A DNA stretch of 36,314 bases, from assembly GCA_015069625.1 (NCBI GenBank), contig SVIE01000007.1, forward strand, positions 1-36,314, written 5' to 3'. Positions within the stretch are counted from its first letter, which is position 1. Each line of letters opens with the position of its first letter. Source of the DNA: Clostridiales bacterium (GTDB taxonomy: Bacteria; Bacillota; Clostridia; Christensenellales; Borkfalkiaceae). Positions 9,168-18,300 of the stretch are shown piece by piece. Made by a program: the position numbers and the translations under genes. A model generated the notes under the pieces. The model made no database searches and had not been told where the DNA came from. It saw only the letters and a program-made list of their open reading frames with translations.

Positions 9168-9270
9168 CAGTTAGAGCTTTTGAATAATATATGTGATGCA
9201 ATCGGCATCTTTAGGGGAAATTCAATTTGCTTGTCCGCTGGTGAAAACGTTCACTAGCGGATTTTTCTTT
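9168..9270 (+). ncRNA. Candidate ~100-nt small RNA or terminated leader
   Basis: Lies between the 9133-9161 promoter and the 9234-9261 terminator; no convincing ORF; internal GATGC-AATCG-GCATC stem. Confidence 0.4.
9234..9270 (+). terminator. Rho-independent terminator
   Basis: TCCGCTGGTGA-AAACGT-TCACTAGCGGA then TTTTTCTTTTT. Confidence 0.8.
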
Positions 9271-9330
9271 TTATCTGTAAATAATTCAATTTTTCATTAT
9301 TGAATTTTTGTATAAAATTAAGGGGGGATA

Positions 9331-9400
9331 GGCGTCCTTCTTTTTTGTTGTTGCATTATTTTATAATGAAGACGCTTTGCGCTACTTGGCGCATTTTTTT
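9331..9400 (+). other. Second structured noncoding segment ending in a terminator-like hairpin
   Basis: GCGTCCTTC...GAAGACGC long-range pairing, nested CATTAT-TTT-ATAATG, then TGCGC-TACTTG-GCGCA-TTTTTTT. Confidence 0.35.
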
Positions 9401-9467
9401 GTTTTTACGGTGAATTTTATCTCTAAATAAATCTGTAAATAGTGCTATATTATCTGTAAAATGTTAT

Positions 9468-9496
9468 TTGCAAATCTCATACGCACACTATATAAT
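9468..9496 (+). promoter_or_regulatory. Sigma-A type promoter for the GH78 gene
   Basis: TTGCAA (9468-9473), 17 nt, TATAAT (9491-9496). Confidence 0.75.
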
Positions 9497-9570
9497 TTAT
9501 ATATTATTTATAATGCGTATTATGTAATGCGCGCAAAAACAGACAAGAAAATCACGGAGAATTTTAAGAC

Positions 9571-12084
9571 ATGTTACAAATTACTAAACTTACAACAGAG
9601 TATCGCGAAAATCCAATTGGCATTTCTACAACTAATCCTCGTTTCACTTGGCAATTTGCAAAAGAGAGCGACGAAAAGCAAAAAGCGTATAGCGTAACTG
9701 TAAAAAGTGGAAACGAAACCGTTTGGGCGACGGGCAAAGTTAAATCTGCACAATCAGTAAACGTTGAATATAAAGGTAAACCCGTTGTTAGCGCAGGGAT
9801 GTATGACGTTGAAGTAACCGTTTATGGTGAAAACGGTGGTGAAGCGACGGCAACCGGCACTTTTGAAATGGGCTTGCTTAAAGAATCAGACTGGACGGGT
9901 GAATGGTGCGGAACAAACGCAATTTTCACTTCAACTTCAACTATCGCAAGAAAAATCTTCAAACTCGAAGACAAAGAAATCAAGCGTGGTAGAATTTACT
10001 TAATCGGTCTTGGATACCATGAACTTTACGTTAACGGCGAAAAAGTTAGTGATGAATATTTAGCACCGTCTAACGCAGACCATACGAGAAGCGTTTATTA
10101 TAAGACGTATGACATTACGCCGTTTGTTAAGCAAGGAACGGAAAATGCAATGGCAATCGAACTTGGTTTCGGTTGGTTTGGCAAAAAGACTTTCCTTTTA
10201 CAAATGTTTGTTGAATATGCGGACGGTACTTTCTATAACGACCACTCTGCACTTGACGGATTATGGTGGGTTGGCGGTGGCTCAATCACCAGAACAAGTG
10301 TATTCGGTGGTGAAACGCAAGATAACGTTTTAGCTGAAAAACTCGGCAAATGGAAAGCAGTTGACTACACGCCAGACTGGGATAAGGGCTGGATGTATGC
10401 ATTCCATCAAATTCCAGAAATCGGTGTTAAGAGATCTGACTTAACCGATCCTATTCGTTCAAGCGAAGAATTTAAGCCTTTATCGGTAACAAAAGTTGGA
10501 AACGACTTAGTGTACGATTTCGGACAGAATATGGCAGGTTTTGTTAAACTTGTTGCTAAGGGCGAAAAGGGTGCAAAGGTAACAATGCGCTTTGCAGAAG
10601 TATTAAAGCCAGACGGAAATATTGAACAATTAAATCTTCGTACGGCAACCCAACTTGACGAACTCATTTTAAGTGGTGATGGTGAAGAAACTTTTGTTCC
10701 TAAATTCACATATCACGGATTTAGATATATGCAAGTTGCAATTGAAGGAAAAGCGGAAATTGTTTCTGCGATTGCTCACCACGTACATAACGACGTAAGG
10801 AAAACGGGGCATTTTGAATGTTCAGATGAAATACTTAACGCCCTTCATAAAAACGTTCTTTACACCGAACTTAACAACTTACATTCAATCATGACTGACT
10901 GCCCACAGCGTGATGAACGTATCGGTTGGCTTAACGACTTGTCTTCTAGAATTTTCCAAAACATAAATAACTTTGACCTTTCACGTATGCTTCCTAAATT
11001 ATTGCAAGACTTTGCAGATACACAGGATGCAGACGGTACGATTGCGGACACTGCTCCTAACTTTGCAGGCGCACGTCCGGCAGACCCAATTTGCGCAAGT
11101 TACATTTTATTCGGCATTAAGGCTTATCAATACTATGGCGATAAGAAAACGCTTGCAGACAGATATGATGGATTTAAGGCGTGGATTGATTATTTAGTTA
11201 CAAGATGTACGCCAGATTTAAGTTTACCACTTTCATATTACGGTGACTGGGTAGTTCCTGATATTTACGTTCCAACGAAAGTAGACGGAGAATTTATTTC
11301 ATCTGCATATCTTTACTGGCAATTCAACTTAATGAAATATATTGCAGGTCTTTTAGGCAAGAAGAAAGACGTTAAGTATTTTGAAAAACTTGCGACTAAG
11401 TGTAAAGAAACCTTTAACAAGAAATGGTTTGATGCAGAAAAGATTAGTTATCATAACGACTCGCAAACGGCAAACATTATTCCTGTAAGTTTAGGATTAT
11501 GTGCTCCCGAACACAGAGAACCGCTTATCAAGAGAGTAATTATCGACTGTATCCAAAAAGGTAAACACAACACGTCTGGTAACCAAGGTTATAGACATTT
11601 CTTCTATCAACTTGCAGAAGCAGGCGAAACGCAACTTTTAATCGACGTGTTGAAGAATAAAGAATATCCAGGTTGGGGAAATATGCTTGATAGAGGCGCA
11701 ACTACAATTTGGGAACGTTGGGAAGAAAAAATCAAACTTGAAATGCACTCGTTTGACCACCCAATGTTCGCATCTTTCGACGGAATGTTCTATCACTATC
11801 TTGGTGGCATCAAGATTGATGAAGATGCTTGTGCTTGCGATAAGATTACCATTAAACCGCACGCTAACAACGAACTCACCTATGTAAATTGTAGTTTAGA
11901 TACCGTTCGTGGAAGGATTGTTTCTAACTGGAAGAAAGTTGGGGATAGAAAGGTTATTCTTAACCTTGAAGTTCCGCATACAACAACGGCAACACTTGAT
12001 TTCACGGGTACTATTAACGGTGCAGCGTTTGAACAAGGAAGAAAAGTTACTGGCGGTTCATATACAATCGAATTTATCGTGTAA
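9571..12084 (+). CDS. GH78 alpha-L-rhamnosidase, no signal peptide
   Basis: 837 aa; NPRFTWQ N-terminus, YHELYVNGEKVSDEYLAPSNADHTRSVYYKTYDITPFV, FGQNMAGFVKL, MTDCPQRDERIGWLND, GATTIWERWE. Confidence 0.93.
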   Translation: MLQITKLTTEYRENPIGISTTNPRFTWQFAKESDEKQKAYSVTVKSGNETVWATGKVKSAQSVNVEYKGKPVVSAGMYDVEVTVYGENGGEATATGTFEMGLLKESDWTGEWCGTNAIFTSTSTIARKIFKLEDKEIKRGRIYLIGLGYHELYVNGEKVSDEYLAPSNADHTRSVYYKTYDITPFVKQGTENAMAIELGFGWFGKKTFLLQMFVEYADGTFYNDHSALDGLWWVGGGSITRTSVFGGETQDNVLAEKLGKWKAVDYTPDWDKGWMYAFHQIPEIGVKRSDLTDPIRSSEEFKPLSVTKVGNDLVYDFGQNMAGFVKLVAKGEKGAKVTMRFAEVLKPDGNIEQLNLRTATQLDELILSGDGEETFVPKFTYHGFRYMQVAIEGKAEIVSAIAHHVHNDVRKTGHFECSDEILNALHKNVLYTELNNLHSIMTDCPQRDERIGWLNDLSSRIFQNINNFDLSRMLPKLLQDFADTQDADGTIADTAPNFAGARPADPICASYILFGIKAYQYYGDKKTLADRYDGFKAWIDYLVTRCTPDLSLPLSYYGDWVVPDIYVPTKVDGEFISSAYLYWQFNLMKYIAGLLGKKKDVKYFEKLATKCKETFNKKWFDAEKISYHNDSQTANIIPVSLGLCAPEHREPLIKRVIIDCIQKGKHNTSGNQGYRHFFYQLAEAGETQLLIDVLKNKEYPGWGNMLDRGATTIWERWEEKIKLEMHSFDHPMFASFDGMFYHYLGGIKIDEDACACDKITIKPHANNELTYVNCSLDTVRGRIVSNWKKVGDRKVILNLEVPHTTTATLDFTGTINGAAFEQGRKVTGGSYTIEFIV

Positions 12085-12146
12085 TCATAACGAAAATAAA
12101 TTTGTGGGCAAAAACTAAATCCTTGCCTAAATAAAAACAACAAACG

Positions 12147-12176
12147 TCTCGGTGCAAGATAAAACTTGCGCCGAGA
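12147..12176 (+). other. Stable intercistronic hairpin without U-tract
   Basis: TCTCGGTGCAAG-ATAAAA-CTTGCGCCGAGA, 12-bp stem with one G.U; no T run follows. Confidence 0.5.
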
Positions 12177-12206
12177 GAAAAACTTGCAATTATAACGGGT
12201 GGTAAA

Positions 12207-15164
12207 ATGCGGAAATTATTGCACGCTAAAAAAATACTGATTTTCCTTTTAAGCTTAACAATGGCATTTTCGCTATATATCGGCTTGGCTGTTGGCGTTA
12301 ATAGTACAAAAGCGGTTATTGAAAAAGAAGTGTTGATAAGTAGTGCTAACGGTTCGCAATTTACCTATCCTGCCGACGCAAACGGTTGGGGTACGTATGT
12401 GCAAACGGCAGGCGTGTCATGGAGTAACCTTAACGGCGAAACAGTAATTAATCAAGCGTATGGTATAGAAGGCGAGTGGAATCACTATGGTGATAGCGGG
12501 ATGACGCTTTTAAATTATGCCTATAATGCAAATTATACTCCGCTTGACGTAACAAAGCCGATTAGATTGCAATATAAACTTCACCCATATAGAACGGGCG
12601 ATTACACGTTTGCACTTTTTGATAATTTATCAACGGCGTTAAAGGCGGGTAACGGCACTTGGGGTGGTACTTCGGTAGGCGCAAAAATTTGGATGAGTGG
12701 CGCAAATGAAAATTGTTTAGACATTGTAAATGCCACATATCAATTAAATAATCGCTTATTGTTTAACAATTCGCTTTACTATAATCAAGACGTTTTTCCA
12801 AATCCTTACACGACCGAAACTTATAATAGCAAATATGTTGACGTTATTTTTGCTATTGGTACGACGGGAACAACCATAACGGTTGATGGTAATTACGTTG
12901 GCGTTATCAACGTAAAACAAAGCGATTTTACAAACGGATATGCATATATGACTGTTGCAAACGCAAGAACAAGTAACGGCACGCACGTTTCAATTATTGC
13001 AAAAAAGATAAGTCAAGCAGGTATTTCGTCAATGAGCGTTAGTCTTAGTGACGGACTTACGGTAAATGCAAACGCAACGTTATTTGCAGGATATTCAAAT
13101 CCAGAAATGACGTTCGAATTTAACGGAGAAAGTACAGTTGTCTCTAACTACACAAAGGCTGGAAATAGTGATAAATACACGTTCGCATATTCTGGCGTAA
13201 CTCCGAAATATATGAATAAAGAAATCACCATGACGCTTACGGCAGAAGTGAACGGCAATCGTCAAACGATAGACGTTAAAACCACAACCGTACGTGATTA
13301 TGTGATGAAGATATTAAATAGCACAAGCACCTTAACGATTGATAAAGCGATGGCTATTGACCTTTTGAATTATGGTGCTTTAGTGCAAAAATATACAAAT
13401 CAAGACGTTAGTGATTTAGCAAATAAATTGTTAACGAATAAACAAAAAGAAATCGGCGCAACGCTTAACGCAAACACCATTACGTCTGTAAAGGAAGGTG
13501 TGAATAGCGAAAACGTTGCGTGGGAAACGGCAAAACTTATTTTAGATAATAAAGTTGGCGTAAGATTTGAATTTAATCTTCAAAACGGCGCAACCAAAGA
13601 TAACGTAAAAATTGCTGTTTCAATAAAAGGACAAACAACTATTTACGACGTAAAAGAAGACGGAGATATATACTATATAAATTGCATGGGCATTTCGCCG
13701 TCTGAATTTAATACGCCTATCGTTGCAACGGCATACCTTAACGGACAACCGACCCAAGCGACTATGACGTATAGCGTAAACAGTTGGATTAAAGAAAAAC
13801 ATAACGACGTGGTTGACGGAGAATTAGCAAATGCACTTTACGTTTACGGAAAAAGCGCAAACGTTATTGTAGAAAGTTCACAAGTGGGAGAAAAGGAAGT
13901 GGAAACACCAAGAGATATGAACATGACTTCTCCACGTACGGAAATCATAACCGAAAATCACGAATTTAAGTTTAGCGAAGATTTATGGAAAGCACCGGGA
14001 TATATAAGGGCGCCTGAATTTGACAAGGGAAATTCATATGGTTTCTTCTTGGATAATCCTATTTTAGCGAATAATAAATTCTTCGTTTACGTGGGTTTAC
14101 CTGTTGGTGCATCTGCAACGAATAAAGTTCCAGGTATCGTGCTTGTTCACGGTGCAACGGGAACTGCATTCTACGAGTGGGTGGATTTCTGGACGGCAAG
14201 GGGATATGCTGCAATTGCTTTGTGTACCGATCAGAAAATTCCTTCAATGTCTGGCTCAAATATGACAACGATGGCAACTTCACAAGGCAATATTGTAAAT
14301 ACTTATACTTGTGGTGGAGTAACGTTTAATATAGGGCCAAACAATGGTGGGTCGTTAGCGGAAAACACGGGTGGATATATGGATGATTACTATCTTCCTG
14401 TTGAACAGCAGTGGGGCTATAACGCAATAGCCAAAGTAATCATTTCTAATTCGTTCTTAAGAAGTTTTTCTGAGGTTGACCCCAATAGAATAGGTATAAC
14501 AGGCATTTCATACGGTTCGTTCCTAACCTGCCAAGCAGCAGGATACGACGATAGATTTGCATTTGCAATGCCCATTTACGGTTCATATTGTCAAGACCTT
14601 GGCGACGCATTTTTTGCGGTACGCGCGTTTGGTAAGGACTTTGATACAACTTTTGAAAAGAACACTCTTTACAATAACTACAAGTTAATGGATAATAACG
14701 AAACGCCTTTCTTGTTTGTGAACAGTAACGTAGATCCGTTTTTTACAGTTCTTTCTTCGTCAATGAGCAATAAACTTATGAAGAACAGTAAAATGCTCCT
14801 TAAAGACGGTTTCCAACACGGCCACGAACTTGGTGCGTTCACAGTTCCTGAATTGTTAACGTTTGCAGATAGTATTTGTTTTGGTAGCACAAGACTAATT
14901 GAAATCGTATCGCAACCGTCCTATAACACAGGCGTAATAAAAGTATCGTTGCCAACGGGTGTATCGCTTGCAAGCGCAACGCTATTCTATACAGATTCGA
15001 CAGTTTTCAAGGAAACAACCCAATGGTATCAATGGACGTGTACGGTTGAAGGAGATAAAGTTTATATTCCCGTAATGGCTGAAGGGTATAGTTATTATGT
15101 GAATATAACCGATTCAAACGGCAACACTATATCTTCACAAGTTGTGGTGAATTCTAATAGTTAA
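12207..15164 (+). CDS. Secreted esterase: beta-rich module, conserved linker module and alpha/beta-hydrolase domain
   Basis: Signal peptide; KVPGIVLVHGATGTAFYEWVDFWTARGYAAIAL, nucleophile GITGISYGS, FLFVNSNVDPFF, QHGHELG. Confidence 0.8.
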   Translation: MRKLLHAKKILIFLLSLTMAFSLYIGLAVGVNSTKAVIEKEVLISSANGSQFTYPADANGWGTYVQTAGVSWSNLNGETVINQAYGIEGEWNHYGDSGMTLLNYAYNANYTPLDVTKPIRLQYKLHPYRTGDYTFALFDNLSTALKAGNGTWGGTSVGAKIWMSGANENCLDIVNATYQLNNRLLFNNSLYYNQDVFPNPYTTETYNSKYVDVIFAIGTTGTTITVDGNYVGVINVKQSDFTNGYAYMTVANARTSNGTHVSIIAKKISQAGISSMSVSLSDGLTVNANATLFAGYSNPEMTFEFNGESTVVSNYTKAGNSDKYTFAYSGVTPKYMNKEITMTLTAEVNGNRQTIDVKTTTVRDYVMKILNSTSTLTIDKAMAIDLLNYGALVQKYTNQDVSDLANKLLTNKQKEIGATLNANTITSVKEGVNSENVAWETAKLILDNKVGVRFEFNLQNGATKDNVKIAVSIKGQTTIYDVKEDGDIYYINCMGISPSEFNTPIVATAYLNGQPTQATMTYSVNSWIKEKHNDVVDGELANALYVYGKSANVIVESSQVGEKEVETPRDMNMTSPRTEIITENHEFKFSEDLWKAPGYIRAPEFDKGNSYGFFLDNPILANNKFFVYVGLPVGASATNKVPGIVLVHGATGTAFYEWVDFWTARGYAAIALCTDQKIPSMSGSNMTTMATSQGNIVNTYTCGGVTFNIGPNNGGSLAENTGGYMDDYYLPVEQQWGYNAIAKVIISNSFLRSFSEVDPNRIGITGISYGSFLTCQAAGYDDRFAFAMPIYGSYCQDLGDAFFAVRAFGKDFDTTFEKNTLYNNYKLMDNNETPFLFVNSNVDPFFTVLSSSMSNKLMKNSKMLLKDGFQHGHELGAFTVPELLTFADSICFGSTRLIEIVSQPSYNTGVIKVSLPTGVSLASATLFYTDSTVFKETTQWYQWTCTVEGDKVYIPVMAEGYSYYVNITDSNGNTISSQVVVNSNS

Positions 15165-15262
15165 TAATTGTGGTTATTCACACCAAAAAGGCAAAACGAT
15201 GCATACGTGGTGTATATGAGAAATCTATCTACACACGTATAGAAACAAACTATATATAAAAA

Positions 15263-15292
15263 TTTGCATTTATTTTGAAAAGTAAATGCAAA
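15263..15292 (+). other. Perfect inverted repeat in the leader of the giant gene
   Basis: TTTGCATTTA-TTTTGAAAAG-TAAATGCAAA, ending 8 nt before the GGAGGG ribosome-binding site. Confidence 0.5.
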
Positions 15293-15308
15293 GAAAAATG
15301 GAGGGAAT

Positions 15309-18300
15309 ATGGCAAAATCTATTCGAACGAAAAAGATTTTAATGCTTGTTTTGAGTTTGATGCTTGCGTGCACCTTGTTTATAGGTGTAGGCGGATTCGT
15401 TAAACACGCCAAAGCAATGGACTCGGGAACCACGGATATTGCAGTATATAACGATGCGTTATATCAGAAAAATATCTCTCGTCCGTTCTGGAACAGCAAC
15501 GTTATATACAATGAAACGGTGCTTATGACGACGGATGGTTATACGTCAACTGGTAAGCTTTTATATAACGCGGTGGACGTTATTGCTGTAACAAATCACG
15601 ATGGAACTATCTTCTATGACGAAGGTACGCATTTTACTGTTTCGGGCAATACCATCACGAATATTGCTATGCCACATATTCATCAATGTTTAACGCAAGG
15701 CACGAACCACGGCGTAGATAAAGCCACGTGGCAGGCATGGGCTGGCGGATATAACTTTGATGCTAACTGGCAAACGTCAAGCTTAACAGGTAAAGATTGT
15801 ACCGTTCTTGACGGTGCGATTTATACTGAAGGTGATTTGTATAGAACGAACTATATTAAAGTAACCTACATTTATAATCCTGCAACGGCAGACACGTCCT
15901 TTTTAACAAAATATGATGCCAATTATTTAGGCGATCTGCGCACAAAACTTGAAAGGGGTGAAAGCATATCGATGGTATCTATCGGTGACTCGATTACCGA
16001 AGGATGCTCGTCAACTGGTGATATGCTTAAAGTTGCACCTTATCAACCAGGATATACCAACCTTGTTGAAAACGAAATTGAAAGAGTTTACGGTGTAAAC
16101 GTTAATCATGCTCGTCTAGGCGTTGGTGGAACTGAATCATATCACCCGTTAAACGCTACGGCAAGTTCTGCATATGGAACAGGTTACGTAAGAAATATTT
16201 TCGTAAATGCGTTAAACACTAACACGTTTGACCTTGCAATTATTGCGTACGGCATGAACGATCAAGGTGCAGGCAGAAGTAAGGCAGACTATAAAGCTAA
16301 TATTGAAGGTATTGTTAACGAACTATTAGCAGATTCTCCAGATTGTAATATTATCTTTGTAAACACCTTCCCAAGAAATCCAGATATGGATGCTAATAGT
16401 GGCAGGGGAACGCAACTTTATCATGATTACAAGGCTGCGCTTGATGAAATTTCAGTTGCCTTAAATACTCAAAAGGGTAAAAACGTAAGTAGAGTTGTAA
16501 ATATGTATGCCGTAGGTAGTGCATATCTTAACGTAGGCAAACACTATGCCGACATTTCTTCATCTAACTGTAACCACCCTAACGACTCGTTTATTCGTAC
16601 TTATGCAATGAACGTTATGAGTGTTATTTGCAATTACGATACCGTTAGTCATTATGAAATGAATAAGACGGGTAATGCCGCTGAGTTATTCCCCTTTACT
16701 CGTGACCTTAACGGTTGGAGTACGCAAGGCATGGATTATTCAGGATTTACTTCATCACCAACAGCTGCAGACCAAGTATTATGGCAAAAGCGTTCGGATG
16801 ATTCAACGATTGCAACCTATCGTTTTGGTATTGCACCAGGCACGCACGTGTACGACGCAAACACCAAGATTTCAAGATTTGAACTTATATATAATGGTTA
16901 TAACGTTAACTTTAACGCTTATGACGTAACTAAACCTATCGTAATCAAATATAGCGTTGCTCCTGCTGGTGCAGGCTCATTTGCTTCTGCAACGCATTAT
17001 GGATTAAACTTATTTGCTAAACTTGAAGATGCGTTTAAGGCAGGACACGGACTTTCAAATTCAGAATATGCGTTAGCAAATAACGGGCTTATTTCGTTGA
17101 CTGGTACAAACGCAAATTCTGGCACGAGTGCTTGGACGGGGATGGCATATTCCAAACTCTATGGTAAACTCCGTTTGAACGGCAACGATTCAATGGTGTC
17201 AGATTATTTCTTCCCTGCAACGTATAATACGACGACGTGGGACGATCAATATTACACGGTAAAAATCAACGTAGGCACAACAAAGACTACCGTTTCCGTT
17301 CAAGGTAAAGTTATCGGCACGGTTGACGTTACGAGAGACGATTTCCCTAACGGCGTTGCATACTTAAAGGTTAACGCTGGTGATGGAAATGCGCTTTTCA
17401 ACTTCTTTGATGCAAGTGCAGATATCAATATAGATAAATATAATAGCAGTGCAGACGGCACGCCTTTCTGGTTTAGAAACGACGAACGTGGTTGGACAAC
17501 GCAAACTCAATACGACATGAGTGGCAAAACTTATAAAGACCAAAGCGGAGCAATAGTCGTTAATAGCAACTATGGTATTGAAGCAATTTCAAATAACGAT
17601 CCATATTCAGGCATGACGCTTCTTAATAATGCGTATGCGGTTAACTATAAGGCTATTGACGTAACAAAACCGTTCAAACTCACCTATCTCGTGCATCCTG
17701 CAAGAGTAGGGGATTACGTGTTTGCTCTCTTTGATAATATCAAGACGGCATTTGTTGCAAACAACGGCACTTGGAACGGCTCGGCTGTTGGTGCGAAAAT
17801 TTGGATGCAAGGTTCAAACACTAGCGACCTAACGATGAACGGATATAATCTTAATAATCACGTGTTATTTAACGGTTCGCTTTATGCGGGTGGAAACTTG
17901 TTCTCAAGCCCGTATGATGCAAACAATTTCATGTCTAAGCCGATTGAAGTAATCTTCGATATCGGTACGACTGCAACCACTGTTTACGTTAACAATGAAA
18001 AAGCAGGCACACTTGCCGTTAAGAGAGACGATTTCGTTGACGGATTAGCATACGTTTCACTTGCTTGTCCTTCACAAAACGCAACGATTGCAATTTTAGC
18101 AAAGGCGATTGAAGTAACTACCGTTCCAACCGCAGTAACGAATTACACAGTAACTTTTGATAGTAACGGTGGTACGGCGGTAGCAAGTCAAACCGTTCAA
18201 AAAGGCGGTGTGGCAACCACGCCAACCGCACCAACAAGATCGGCAGACGCAAACTATACTTATACGTTTGCAGGATGGCAATTAAATGGAGTTGATTATA

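Noticed and set aside
9241-9254. cre-like TGAAAACGTTCACT (CcpA site)
   Set aside because: Lies in the stem-loop of a terminator, so symmetry is explained by the hairpin; last position deviates from consensus
9461-9697. 78-aa + ORF overlapping the start of the GH78 gene
   Set aside because: Starts in the promoter region and overlaps a well-supported CDS in another frame
10407-12143. Minus-strand ORFs inside and just past the GH78 gene
   Set aside because: Antisense to a strongly supported GH78; no recognisable domains
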